Below, one piece after another: positions 52,458-61,946 of a DNA stretch of 64,000 nucleotides. The position numbers and the translations under genes were made by a program. Numbering within the stretch: the stretch's first letter is position 1; the number at the start of each line of letters is the position of its first letter. A model generated the notes under the pieces. The model did no database searches. It saw nothing but the letters and a program-made list of their open reading frames with translations, and was not told the DNA's origin. Source of the stretch: Lachnospiraceae bacterium UBA4631 (lineage in GTDB: Bacteria > Bacillota > Clostridia > Lachnospirales > Lachnospiraceae); NCBI GenBank assembly GCA_002406015.1, contig DHMX01000005.1:21703-85702 (forward strand). The letters are read 5' to 3'.

Positions 52458-52994
52458 CTATTTTATGTATCCTGCTATAATCACACTGGCAACCACCCCC
52501 GCAAGTGTGGCAAGCATCCCTCCGGCAAAGGTCCATCTGGTCTTCTTTACCTTTACGGACAGAAAATATACGGACATAATATAAAAAATGCTCTCGGTGC
52601 AGCTCATAATAATAGAAGCCAGCAGACCCATCTGCGAATCCGTACCATATTCCTTGAATATGTCAAATACCAGTCCGTTTGCTGCCGAGGTAGAAAACAG
52701 CCTTACCAGAATCAGCGGAATTATCTCCGCAGGTATCCGCAAGAGATTGCCTATCGGGGTCAGCAGCCTTGCCAATAATTCCAATGCTCCGGAGTTTCGG
52801 ACTACACCAACAGCAACCATCAGTCCGACCAGAGCCGGTGCGATTCCCACCACAATCCGGAAGCCCTCCTTTACGCCGTCAATGAAAATGTCATATACCT
52901 TTTCCCGGTTCAGGATACCATAGCCTATCATATAAAATATAATTAACGGAATCATGAAGCTGGATAACATCAAAATAAGTTTCACAGATGCCAC
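52458..52994 (-). CDS. spmB: Spore maturation protein B
   Basis: 178 residues, nucleoside-recognition (Gate) domain membrane protein with several helices (VGIAPALVGLMVAVGVVRNS, STSAANGLVFDIFKEYG). Together with SpmA it is needed for spore core dehydration. It starts 4 bases after spmA. Confidence 0.92.
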   Translation of the reverse strand: MASVKLILMLSSFMIPLIIFYMIGYGILNREKVYDIFIDGVKEGFRIVVGIAPALVGLMVAVGVVRNSGALELLARLLTPIGNLLRIPAEIIPLILVRLFSTSAANGLVFDIFKEYGTDSQMGLLASIIMSCTESIFYIMSVYFLSVKVKKTRWTFAGGMLATLAGVVASVIIAGYIK

Positions 52995-52997
52995 CCC

Positions 52998-53600
52998 CTA
53001 ATGCTTTCTTCTGCATTTCCACAGCCCATATAAGGTGCCGGTCAGGGTGGAAATAGCTGTCGCAATGAGTCCCGGCAAAATGATGATTCCGGGATGTACG
53101 GAACCGTATTGGCTGCGATATGCAATCATGGTAATCGGAATGATTTGCAGAGAGGAAATGTTAATTACCATGAACAGACACATTTCATCACTGGCAGCGT
53201 CTGCATCCTCTCCGGTTTCTCGGCAACGCTCCTGATGGATTTTTTTAAGCTCCTGCATTGCCTTTAATCCGGTAGGAGTTGCCGCCCAGCCAAGCCCCAG
53301 AATATTTGCTATCATATTTGCCGCTATATATCCCATTGCCTGCTCCCGGTCTGCAATCCGGGGAAATAATATACGAAGGACCGGCATCAGCAGCTTTGTC
53401 AACTGCCGCACCAGTCCTGTCTGTTCTGCTATTTTCATAACCCCTGTCCACATTCCTACAACACCAAGCATAACGATACATAGCTGTATGGCTTCCTTTG
53501 AGGAATCCAGAATCCCGGAGGATACCTCCTCCATCGTGCCTGTAAATGCTCCTACGATAACTCCCAGAATTATCATAAATGCCCAAATGTAATTTAACAT
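52998..53600 (-). CDS. spmA: Spore maturation protein A
   Basis: 200 residues with Gate-domain helices (VGAFTGTMEEVSSGILDSSK, MIANILGLGWAATPTGLKAM). Partner of SpmB. Supports the view that this organism forms spores. Confidence 0.92.
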   Translation of the reverse strand: MLNYIWAFMIILGVIVGAFTGTMEEVSSGILDSSKEAIQLCIVMLGVVGMWTGVMKIAEQTGLVRQLTKLLMPVLRILFPRIADREQAMGYIAANMIANILGLGWAATPTGLKAMQELKKIHQERCRETGEDADAASDEMCLFMVINISSLQIIPITMIAYRSQYGSVHPGIIILPGLIATAISTLTGTLYGLWKCRRKH

Positions 53601-53687
53601 ACTATAAGTTCCATATCTTAATCAAGCTTTATACAGTATATCAAAATTTCATAAAAATATGCGTTTCGGGGTTCGGTATTGATACGA

Positions 53688-54536
53688 TTACGCTTCCTCA
53701 TTTATCATAGCCTGATATATGTCCCGCTTGCTGATTCCCCGGTCTGCTGCCGCCAGCTTCATGGCAGTTTTTTTATCGTTTCCCTGTGAGATATAATATT
53801 CCACATGCTCCGGAATACTCATAGAATCCCATTGCTTTCGTTCTTCTGCTTTCAGTGTCTCGATACTCACACCCTCTATTACCAGCACACATTCTCCCTT
53901 TGGCTCCTGCTCGGTATAATATGCAATGGATTCTTCTATGGTTGTCCGGAATACCGTTTCATGCTTCTTCGTCAACTCCCGGCAAATCGTCAGCCTGCGG
54001 TTTCCCAAGGTATCTTGAAGCTCCCGCAGGGTACGGACTAATCGATGGGGTGCTTCATATAAGACAATGGTACGTGTCTCCGCCTTTAATTCTTCTAAGA
54101 TTCCTGCCCGCTCCTTCTTGTCTGTCGGCAGAAAGGCTTCAAAGCAAAATCTTCGTGTCGGCAATCCGCTGATTACCAGTGCATTTACACAGGCACACGC
54201 TCCCGGCAGGGAAGTGACGGTAATCCCGGCTTCCTGACATTGCCGCACCAGCTCCTCTCCGGGGTCGGAGATTCCCGGTGTTCCCGCATCGGTGATAACT
54301 GCTATATTTTTACCTTCTAACAAATACCCTACCAGCACTCTTGCTTTATCGTATTTATTATATTCATGATAACTCGTCATAGGGGTATGAATATCAAAGT
54401 GATTTAGCAGCTTAATACTGTTTCGGGTATCCTCTGCTGCAATTAAATCCACCTCCTGTAAAATCCGGACTGCACGATAGGTCATATCCTCCAGATTTCC
54501 GATTGGTGTTGCACATAGATATAAGGTTCCTGTCAT
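53688..54536 (-). CDS. rsmI: 16S rRNA (cytidine(1402)-2'-O)-methyltransferase
   Basis: 282 residues of the SAM-dependent tetrapyrrole-methylase fold: GTLYLCATPIGNLEDMTYRA, AEDTRNSIKLLNHF, ITDAGTPGISDPGEELVR. It methylates C1402 in the ribosomal decoding centre. 47 bases after the methyltransferase at 54584. Confidence 0.95.
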   Translation of the reverse strand: MTGTLYLCATPIGNLEDMTYRAVRILQEVDLIAAEDTRNSIKLLNHFDIHTPMTSYHEYNKYDKARVLVGYLLEGKNIAVITDAGTPGISDPGEELVRQCQEAGITVTSLPGACACVNALVISGLPTRRFCFEAFLPTDKKERAGILEELKAETRTIVLYEAPHRLVRTLRELQDTLGNRRLTICRELTKKHETVFRTTIEESIAYYTEQEPKGECVLVIEGVSIETLKAEERKQWDSMSIPEHVEYYISQGNDKKTAMKLAAADRGISKRDIYQAMINEEA

Positions 54537-54583
54537 TTTGATACTCCTTCCCTGCCTTCTGTTCCATCAAGCCTGTCATCCGT

Positions 54584-55318
54584 TTACTGCCCATACATTC
54601 TTCGCACTTCTTCTGTATATACCCCTTTTTCCTGATATACAATCAGCGGCGGCTCAATTTTAATTCTTGACCGTCCCCCTCGAACCGCTTCTATCATTAC
54701 CATGGTCGGCTCTTTCTCCACATATGGATAAATCAGCCGCATACGCTTCGGCTCCAATTTATACTGCATCAGCATACCGAATATCTCTGCCAGCCGAAAC
54801 GGTTTATGAATCATAAAAAAACTGCCTCCCGGTTTTACCAGCCGGGCTGCTGCCCTCACAACATCCTCCAGATTGCATAAGATTTCATGCCTTGCTATAT
54901 TCTTTGGTTCGTATGCATTTTCCAAGCCATGCTCATGTGTCATATACGGAGGATTTGAGGTAATTACATCAAAAGAAGCTGCAGAAAATATATCTGCGGC
55001 TTCCTTAATGTCACCTTCTGTAATTGTTATGCGTTCCTCCAGCCCATTCAGTTGTACGCTTCTGGCTGCCATTTCGGCACTTTCCTTCTGGATTTCCAGT
55101 CCGGTAATGTGGGCGGCTTCTGTCTTTGCTGCCAGAAGAATCGGAATAATTCCCGTACCGGTTCCAAGGTCTAAAATCCGTCCTCCCCGTTTTACGGTTA
55201 CAAAATTGGACAAAAAGACCGCATCCACTCCAAAGCAGAATCTCTTAGGGTCCTGAATAATCTGATACCCTTTACATTGTAAATCATCTAAACGTTCTCC
55301 CGGTCTTATCATGTCCAT
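54584..55318 (-). CDS. TrmN6-like tRNA/adenine N6-methyltransferase
   Basis: 244 residues. SAM site ILDLGTGTGIIPILLA and the amino-methylase motif TSNPPYMTHEHG. Close to the family that methylates A37 of tRNA-Val; its substrate in Clostridia is not settled. It starts 2 bases before the end of yaaT. Confidence 0.88.
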   Translation of the reverse strand: MDMIRPGERLDDLQCKGYQIIQDPKRFCFGVDAVFLSNFVTVKRGGRILDLGTGTGIIPILLAAKTEAAHITGLEIQKESAEMAARSVQLNGLEERITITEGDIKEAADIFSAASFDVITSNPPYMTHEHGLENAYEPKNIARHEILCNLEDVVRAAARLVKPGGSFFMIHKPFRLAEIFGMLMQYKLEPKRMRLIYPYVEKEPTMVMIEAVRGGRSRIKIEPPLIVYQEKGVYTEEVRRMYGQ

Positions 55319-55320
55319 AT

Positions 55321-56238
55321 TTAATCATCCAGCTTTGACTTGCCTTCCTTTTTCTCCTGCTTCTCCAGCTCTTCTAATTCCTTCATTTCCTCGGCACTCA
55401 CCTTATTCTTGTCCCGGTGCTTCTTTGGTCTGAATCGCAGCTCGTCCACCTTATACTCTACGATTTCTTTTTCGCCCGCATCATTTGTCACAATCACCTT
55501 CACACTCTGGCGTAAGACATTCGTGCTTGACACCTCGCCCTTCTGTCCCTCCGGAGTCTTTACAAAGTCTCCGATATTCGGCATCCGGTCATTCAGATAT
55601 TCATAGGTTGCCTCCTCATGATTCAGACAACACATCAAGCGTCCGCATACTCCGGATATTTTGGTTGGATTCAGGGAAAGGCTCTGCTCCTTTGCCATTT
55701 TAATCGATACCGGTGCAAAATCAGATAAATAGCTGTGACAGCATAATTCCCGACCGCAAATACCGATACCGCCGACTATCTTAGTCTCATCCCGCACACC
55801 AATCTGACGCAGCTCGATTCTGGTACGGAATACGGAAGCCAAATCCTTTACCAGCTCCCGGAAATCAATTCTGCCGTCTGCGGTAAAGTAAAACAATACC
55901 TTATTATTATCAAATGTATATTCTGCCTCAATTAATTTCATATCCAGCTTATGCTTTGCGATTTTCTCAAGGCATATATTAAAGGCTTCTTTGCATTTTT
56001 CCTTATTCTTCTCATTTCTGGCAGCATCCGCCGGAGTTGCCTTTCGGATAATCGGCTTAATCGGAGCAGACATTTTCTTTTCATCAATCTGTCTCCTGCC
56101 ATAGACTACCTTGCCGTATTCCATACCTCTGGCAGTCTCCACAATGACATAATCCCCAGCCTCAACTTCAATCTTTAATGGGTCAAAGAAATATATCTTC
56201 CCACTTTCCCGGAATCTAACTCCGATTACTTCTATCAT
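55321..56238 (-). CDS. yaaT: PSP1 domain protein, YaaT-like (stage 0 sporulation regulatory)
   Basis: 305 residues with the Cys motifs GICGRELCCHSYL and KISGVCGRLMCCLNHEEATY and a Lys/Glu-rich tail. In Bacillus YaaT works with RicA/RicF to adjust RNase Y and Spo0A phosphorylation. It overlaps holB by 23 bases. Confidence 0.88.
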   Translation of the reverse strand: MIEVIGVRFRESGKIYFFDPLKIEVEAGDYVIVETARGMEYGKVVYGRRQIDEKKMSAPIKPIIRKATPADAARNEKNKEKCKEAFNICLEKIAKHKLDMKLIEAEYTFDNNKVLFYFTADGRIDFRELVKDLASVFRTRIELRQIGVRDETKIVGGIGICGRELCCHSYLSDFAPVSIKMAKEQSLSLNPTKISGVCGRLMCCLNHEEATYEYLNDRMPNIGDFVKTPEGQKGEVSSTNVLRQSVKVIVTNDAGEKEIVEYKVDELRFRPKKHRDKNKVSAEEMKELEELEKQEKKEGKSKLDD

Positions 56239-57235
56239 TTTGATTCTCCTTTATTGTCAATAACAGCAATTCCATTGCAATATCAAAGTTCACATTCGCA
56301 TCCAGACGAACCTTTACCTTATCCATTGCTTCTAATACATTCTCAATCCCTTCAAAGGAAATATAATTCGCCTGCTGTTTTAACGTAGCATATTCCTCTT
56401 TGAATAACAGCTTATCCGGGGAACCGGATACCTTTAACATTAAGAGGTCCCGATACCACATCATCATCAAATCAATATAGTCATAGACATCCAGCTTGTA
56501 TTTTGCCATCTTCTTAACGGCTTCCACCAGCTCATAGACCTCCATTTTATTTACATTTTTAAGAATCTGAACACAATCCTGCTTAATCTCGTTATATTCC
56601 TCCGAGGTAGCAAGCCGTACCGCCTTTCCGAGATTACCGAATGCAAAGCCTACGCAGAACTTCGCCTTTGTCAGCGGAATCCCCAGCTTAGAGAGATAAT
56701 CCAGCATATCCAGCTCGCCCACCGGCTTCAGATTCAACGTAATGCATCTGGAAATAATCGTCGGAAGCATTTTGCCGATATTATTGGTTAACAGCATAAT
56801 AACCGCATACTCCGGCGGTTCTTCAATAGTCTTTAATAATGCATTCTGTGCCTGCGGATTCATCAGCTCCGCCTCCGGTATAATATAAATCTTATAGCGG
56901 CTGCTGTAAGGACGCACAATAATGTCCTTATTTACCTGTTCCCGAATATCATCCACAGAGATAACCGTTGGTTTCTCATGTGTTACCCATATAATATCCG
57001 GCTGATTGCCTGTATCACATTGCAGACAGGAACGGCAGGTTCCGCATGGGTCGGTTCCGCCGGACTCGCATTGCAGGGTCTTGGCAAACAGCCCCGCCAA
57101 TAATTTCTTGCCGGTTCCCTTTTCACCATGAATCAGATATGCATGTGCCACCTTACCACGCTCAATACTGCTCTTGAAATGCCCTATTATATTTTCATGT
57201 CCAATGACATCCTTAAATGTTGCCATACTCTGCAC
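56216..57235 (-). CDS. holB: DNA polymerase III delta-prime subunit
   Basis: 339 residues: P-loop IHGEKGTGKKLLAG, zinc site with CGTCRSCLQC, and LLKTIEEPPEYAVIMLLTNN with a sensor SRC box (TIISRCITLNL). Part of the clamp loader. 5 bases after yaaR. Confidence 0.92.
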   Translation of the reverse strand: MQSMATFKDVIGHENIIGHFKSSIERGKVAHAYLIHGEKGTGKKLLAGLFAKTLQCESGGTDPCGTCRSCLQCDTGNQPDIIWVTHEKPTVISVDDIREQVNKDIIVRPYSSRYKIYIIPEAELMNPQAQNALLKTIEEPPEYAVIMLLTNNIGKMLPTIISRCITLNLKPVGELDMLDYLSKLGIPLTKAKFCVGFAFGNLGKAVRLATSEEYNEIKQDCVQILKNVNKMEVYELVEAVKKMAKYKLDVYDYIDLMMMWYRDLLMLKVSGSPDKLLFKEEYATLKQQANYISFEGIENVLEAMDKVKVRLDANVNFDIAMELLLLTIKENQNDRSNRS

Positions 57236-57240
57236 CTTCC

Positions 57241-57687
57241 CTACGTGATAATATCAATTAACATCCCCCGAATATCACCTATCAACCGAAGGATTTCCAA
57301 ATGGTCCTTCTCGTCTGCCATTAATGCCTCTGCCAATTTATCCAGATTCTCATCCACCAGATGAATAATACCGTATACCCGGTGTCTGCCCTTTCTGTCC
57401 AGAAAATTCTCTCTGGAAAATGCATAGGAATGGGTTGTTACCTCATTCATAAATTCCTTAATCTTTGCCCGGTAACGCCGCATATCCCGTATATCCTTAT
57501 GCCGGGCAATCCGCTGTCCTTCTTCTTCAATCTCTTTCATCAGGCTCTCCATTTTAGCCTGCAATTCACCTTCCTGTATATGACTAACCAGCGTGAATTT
57601 AAAATCATCATTTCCTGTATTCTTTACTGCTTCGGCAGCGTCTATCTTCGTTAATTGAGAGATTGGGTCTAATTGTTTAATATCCAT
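57241..57687 (-). CDS. YaaR family protein (DUF327)
   Basis: 148 residues, mostly helical (ESLMKEIEEEGQRIARHKDI, EVTTHSYAFSRENFLDRKGR). The family lies in the yaaQ-yaaR-holB-yaaT order of Bacillus, which is kept here. The function is unknown. Confidence 0.85.
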   Translation of the reverse strand: MDIKQLDPISQLTKIDAAEAVKNTGNDDFKFTLVSHIQEGELQAKMESLMKEIEEEGQRIARHKDIRDMRRYRAKIKEFMNEVTTHSYAFSRENFLDRKGRHRVYGIIHLVDENLDKLAEALMADEKDHLEILRLIGDIRGMLIDIIT

Positions 57688-57744
57688 TAATTCCGAACTC
57701 CCTCCTGACCAAATTCTGAAACAAGGTTATGAAACAGTGCTATT

Positions 57745-58338
57745 TTAGAGATTGACAGATTCTTCCTGATATATACGATTCCATTGCTGTATACACTGCG
57801 ATAACGGTTGATTCGTATTGACAGAATGCACATGCACGCACCGTTTCAGCTTCTCCTCCGAAAAATCCTGCTGGTCTGCCAGAAACCGCCGGCACACCTC
57901 CGCATAATTCGGACCTGACTGCTGGGATTCCCTCTGAATACACCGAAGTAACCGTTCCTTATCATCAATATACAGATATACAACATGGACAATCTCTGCA
58001 CCATACTGTCTAACTATATTATCGACTCCTTCCAGCGTAGTAATTAGTATATAGTCGGAATCTTTTTCTAAATCAAACTGTAAGGTAAAGTAACTCCAAA
58101 TGCCCTGCACCGTATGATACTGCCGGCATTCCATCACACGTCCCTGCTGCTGAAAACACGCTAACTGCTCCTCTGTCACAAAATGATAGTTCAAGCCTTC
58201 TATCTCATCCGCTCTTCGAGGTCTGGTTGTATAAGGAATGACCGGAACCAGATGCTTATCTGCCTCTTTTAAGATTTCCTTATATATGGTATCCTTTCCG
58301 GAACCACTTTTCCCAATCAAACAAAATATCCTGCTCAA
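57745..58338 (-). CDS. Guanylate kinase-like P-loop kinase
   Basis: 197 residues. P-loop CLIGKSGSGKDTIYKE and the GMP-binding pattern IPYTTRPRRADEIEGLNYHF are present, as in Gmk. It may serve as an auxiliary nucleotide kinase rather than the main Gmk; the window does not show another copy. Confidence 0.82.
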   Translation of the reverse strand: MSRIFCLIGKSGSGKDTIYKEILKEADKHLVPVIPYTTRPRRADEIEGLNYHFVTEEQLACFQQQGRVMECRQYHTVQGIWSYFTLQFDLEKDSDYILITTLEGVDNIVRQYGAEIVHVVYLYIDDKERLLRCIQRESQQSGPNYAEVCRRFLADQQDFSEEKLKRCVHVHSVNTNQPLSQCIQQWNRIYQEESVNL

Positions 58339-58438
58339 AACTCTATATTCTCCGTTAGGTGTCTTTTATCCAGATTTCGTACTTTACATTTAAAATTATG
58401 CCACAGGAACCCTCGATTTGCAATATGCTTCTCGTTTT

Positions 58439-59371
58439 CTACAGTACCTTCGATAAGAACTCCCGCAGACGCGGATGCTGTGGATTCTTGAAAAATTCAT
58501 CCGGTGTATTTTCTTCCTGAATGGCTCCTCCATCCATAAATAATACCCTTGTTGCAACCTCTCTTGCAAATCCCATCTCATGGGTAACAATGACCATTGT
58601 CATACCTTCCTCAGCCAATTCCCGAATCAGCTCCAATACCTCGCCTACCATTTCCGGGTCCAATGCAGAGGTTGGTTCATCAAACAAAATAGCCTCCGGA
58701 TTCATAACCAATGAACGGACAATGGCTATTCTCTGCTTCTGACCGCCCGAAAGCTTATTCGGATATTCATCCTTCTTATCATACAGTCCGATTCGGTTCA
58801 ATAGCTCACTTGCCTTCTGGGTCGCTTCCTCTGTGGATTGCAGCTTTAAAGTTACAGGTGCCAGCGTCAGATTTTCCATTACGGTCAGGTTCTGGAAAAG
58901 ATTAAAATGCTGAAATACCATGCCAACCCGCTGTCTTGCCAGATTTACATCCATCCGGTTCTCTTTTTCTACCTTTTTTAATGCCTCTTTATATGCCTTG
59001 CCCTCACGCTTCCGGAGCAAGTCTTCCTTCCGAATACGGGCAATAATTTCCTTATCTGCCTTTGTTTTTTCTTCTTCTGTTATGGAATTGCCGACCCCTA
59101 CCATTTCCTGCAGCAGCCGCTGATAGGTATCGGATACCTGCATAACTTCATTATGCAAATATGGGTCTGCCGGTGTCAGAAGCTTGTCGTCCAGCCAGAT
59201 TTCACCGTAGGTCGGCTCCTCTAACAGATTCATACAGCGAAGCAAGGTACTCTTTCCACTGCCGGAAGGTCCTATAATTGCAACCTTTTCTCCCTTTTGA
59301 ATCTCATTGCTGACTCCCTTTAATACCTTAAGGTCTCCAAAATTTTTATAGATATTTCTAACGCTTATCAC
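58439..59371 (-). CDS. Polar amino acid ABC transporter ATP-binding protein with long insertion
   Basis: 310 residues from a GTG at 59371, with a G-rich site upstream; the ATG at 59407 lies inside the permease gene without a ribosome site. Walker A IIGPSGSGKSTLL, Q-loop GMVFQHFNLF, signature LSGGQKQRIAIVRSL, Walker B ILFDEPTSALD. Between strand GEIWLDD and the Q-loop lies an extra charged helical stretch (about residues 67-142) where GlnQ proteins have only about 15 residues. It overlaps the permease gene by 14 bases. Confidence 0.92.
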   Translation of the reverse strand: MISVRNIYKNFGDLKVLKGVSNEIQKGEKVAIIGPSGSGKSTLLRCMNLLEEPTYGEIWLDDKLLTPADPYLHNEVMQVSDTYQRLLQEMVGVGNSITEEEKTKADKEIIARIRKEDLLRKREGKAYKEALKKVEKENRMDVNLARQRVGMVFQHFNLFQNLTVMENLTLAPVTLKLQSTEEATQKASELLNRIGLYDKKDEYPNKLSGGQKQRIAIVRSLVMNPEAILFDEPTSALDPEMVGEVLELIRELAEEGMTMVIVTHEMGFAREVATRVLFMDGGAIQEENTPDEFFKNPQHPRLREFLSKVL

Positions 59372-60071
59372 TTGCCCGCAACCCCCTTTCCATAATCCGT
59401 AATCCAAGAGTGATTAATAAGATGATTGCTATATAAATAACCGCCATTACCAAGAACGGCATCATATATTCATAATTACCGGAACCAATGGTTCGGAATG
59501 CCTTATACAAATCAACGACACCGATGAAGCTGACAACGGAGGTTTCCTTAACCAAGGAAATCAACTCATTTCCCAAGGTTGGAAGAATGTTCTTTACTGC
59601 CTGCGGAATAATAATTTTCTGCATGGTTGTGCGGTAATTTAAGCCCATTGCCCGTCCTGCTTCCATCTGTCCGATGTCAACCGACAAAATACCCGAACGC
59701 ATGATTTCCGAAACATAGGCACCGCTGTTAAGTCCCATGATAATAATTGCTACTACAACGGAGGATAAGTTAATTCCAACCAACGGAAGTATTACAAAGT
59801 ATCCTAACAGCAATTGAACGACCATTGGTGTTCCCCGGAAAAACGCAACGTAAATCGTACAGATTTTCTTCAGAACCGCCAATACCTTTCCCTTCTTTGG
59901 CTGCACTTCAACAGCAGCAATAAGTGTACCGATAATGATACCCAGTAATAATGCCACCAGTGCAATAATCAGCGTATTGACTAAGCCGGTGATGACTTCC
60001 TTATATCCACCCTTATTCAAAAAGGTGTCTATAAACATATTCCATTTGGTAATTAATGATTGGATTGACAT
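59358..60071 (-). CDS. Polar amino acid ABC transporter permease
   Basis: 237 residues, HisM/GlnP type: LVNTLIIALVALLLGIIIGT, FFRGTPMVVQLLLGYFV, and EAA loop AGRAMGLNYRTTMQKIIIPQ. Membrane subunit working with the ATPase at 58439 and the binding protein at 60145. Confidence 0.93.
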   Translation of the reverse strand: MSIQSLITKWNMFIDTFLNKGGYKEVITGLVNTLIIALVALLLGIIIGTLIAAVEVQPKKGKVLAVLKKICTIYVAFFRGTPMVVQLLLGYFVILPLVGINLSSVVVAIIIMGLNSGAYVSEIMRSGILSVDIGQMEAGRAMGLNYRTTMQKIIIPQAVKNILPTLGNELISLVKETSVVSFIGVVDLYKAFRTIGSGNYEYMMPFLVMAVIYIAIILLITLGLRIMERGLRASDKR

Positions 60072-60093
60072 ATTTTTCCCTCGTGTATAATAT

Positions 60094-60132
60094 GAGAAGA
60101 AACCTGTCGCGTCATAGGACAGGTTTCTTCTC
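60094..60132 (-). terminator. Strong hairpin between the binding protein and permease genes
   Basis: 15-bp perfect arms GAGAAGAAACCTGTC and GACAGGTTTCTTCTC. On the minus strand no long T-run follows, so it probably limits readthrough or protects the binding-protein mRNA. Confidence 0.65.
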
Positions 60133-60144
60133 CCATATTCTTAA

Positions 60145-61008
60145 TTAATTTGCTGCATTTATTTTCTTTACAATCATATTTGCAGGTGCCTGGTCGATGA
60201 TAACGTAATCGATATTTCCGGATAACATATCATTTACAGCCAAGGAACCTGAGGTATATCCTACCCAGCTCATATTGGAAAGACCATCAAAGCCCCAATC
60301 AGCATCACCCTTTACAAAGAACTCTGCTGTTGTTCCGCTCTGTCCGCCAATCTTACCTTCATCCTTTGCTGCAATTACTGCTAATACATCATCCGCAGTC
60401 GTACAATCATCAAATGAAGTATCATCCGCAGGTACAATCACTACCTGTGATGCTGTATAATAGGAATCTGAGAAGTTCACACTCTCTTTTCTGGTTTCAT
60501 TAATTGTCAAGCCTGCAATTGCCATATCTGCCTTGCCGGTATCTACATAAGTACATACAGCTTCAAAATCAACATCCAAAATAACCAGTTCCTTATTCAA
60601 ATACTCTGCAAGTCCTGCTGCCAGTTCCATATCGATTCCGTAGAAGGTATCGCCTTCCTTGTACTCAAACGGAGAAAATTCTGCGTTGGTAGATACAATC
60701 AACTGGTCCTTTGAGGAATCCTCTTTTGCGGAAGTTACGCCAACCGGTGTGCCATCGCCAAAATAATGCTCGCAAATCTCATCCAAGGTTCCGTCTTCCT
60801 TAATCTGTGCAATGTATTCATTGGTCTGCTTTAATAATTCATCATTTGTCTTATCGACACCAAATGCATACTGCTCATCTGTAAGCGAAATATCAATCGT
60901 CTTAACTACGCCTGTACCTGATGCTCCTGTGTTTCCACAGCCTGCCATTGCAAATGCCATAACAGCAATCATTCCTGCTGCTGCCAGCCGAGATGTTAAT
61001 TTTTTCAT
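60145..61008 (-). CDS. Polar amino acid ABC transporter binding protein, circularly permuted
   Basis: 287 residues. Lipobox MAGC at 21-24. Residues 35-85 (VKTIDISLTDEQYAFGV, TNEYIAQIKEDGTLDEIC) are the segment that normally ends family-3 binding proteins; residues about 102 onward (LIVSTNAEFSPFEYKEGD, GIDMELAAGL, INETRKESVNFSDSYYTA) are the normal beginning. The protein ends after YVIIDQAPANMIVKKINAA, where usual members continue with exactly the displaced segment. This is a circular permutation. First gene of the transporter operon. Confidence 0.9.
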   Translation of the reverse strand: MKKLTSRLAAAGMIAVMAFAMAGCGNTGASGTGVVKTIDISLTDEQYAFGVDKTNDELLKQTNEYIAQIKEDGTLDEICEHYFGDGTPVGVTSAKEDSSKDQLIVSTNAEFSPFEYKEGDTFYGIDMELAAGLAEYLNKELVILDVDFEAVCTYVDTGKADMAIAGLTINETRKESVNFSDSYYTASQVVIVPADDTSFDDCTTADDVLAVIAAKDEGKIGGQSGTTAEFFVKGDADWGFDGLSNMSWVGYTSGSLAVNDMLSGNIDYVIIDQAPANMIVKKINAAN

Positions 61009-61128
61009 TTTATAATTACCTCACTTTTCTTTTAAACAGTTTCTTAACATTACTAGCGAATTTTACACTATTTGCCCTGCTTTTGTCAAGTAATCTGCCA
61101 TATCTGTTCGTGAGTGTCCCTACGATAT

Positions 61129-61746
61129 TTAATAGGTGTAGTCCGATGTATACTCCTGATTCTCAATTACCTCTACCGGCTCCTTAGAAGATGCAATTAA
61201 CAACAGAATCGGTGCTACGATTCCCAAGCCTAAGCAAGAACAGATAATACTTGCCACTGTATAACCCTTAGATGTAGGTTCCGGTAAAAATAAATCAAAT
61301 AAATCCTTGTATGCCGGATACATCATAAAGACGAATACCAGCGTCAATGCAATACCCATCAATGGTGATATAAATGCAACTACCCAATTAATAATTGGTA
61401 TCACTGCCAACATATTCAGAACAATTCCTGAGCCATAGGTAATAGCTATATATATCCAGAATGCGTTGGCTCTGACCGGAATTTCCTTGTTCAATGCCAG
61501 AACCCGGAACTCCTTCTTTGGCATATCGAACAACAGCCACAGCTTTGCGTATGGAATCCATGCAAGCCATGCCTTATCGTGATTTAACTTCTTCGCCATG
61601 CGGTATAACCCTATACTCTCCAATACATATATAATAAGCAATGTACCTATTATAATTGAGCCGACAACCAATATGATTGTCATAGCTGCCGCAGACGAAA
61701 ACAATGTTTCCAGTATTTCTTGATAATCTGCTCCACCAGTAACCAT
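61129..61746 (-). CDS. Multi-pass membrane protein, unknown
   Basis: 205 residues from the ATG at 61746 (GGAGG upstream). About five membrane helices (AAAMTIILVVGSIIIGTLLI, FWIYIAITYGSGIVL, MGIALTLVFVFMMY, ASIICSCLGLGIVAPILLL). A W-rich loop (KAWLAWIPYAKLWLLFDMP) resembles the DUF5684 type. Role unknown. Confidence 0.75.
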   Translation of the reverse strand: MVTGGADYQEILETLFSSAAAMTIILVVGSIIIGTLLIIYVLESIGLYRMAKKLNHDKAWLAWIPYAKLWLLFDMPKKEFRVLALNKEIPVRANAFWIYIAITYGSGIVLNMLAVIPIINWVVAFISPLMGIALTLVFVFMMYPAYKDLFDLFLPEPTSKGYTVASIICSCLGLGIVAPILLLIASSKEPVEVIENQEYTSDYTY

Positions 61747-61946
61747 ATAAAATCCTCCTTCATTATTAAAACACATTCATGATGGTAACTTCTATTTAGC
61801 CATATTATCACAGTACTTTTTATCTTTCAAGAAACAAAGTCTTGCAAAATCCTTACGAAGTCTTTCGTTTCATGGGATTTGCCTATGTTTGTCTGCAAAA
61901 CCTGCAAACATTTGCAAACGTCTGTAACGCCAATGGTATGGTATTA

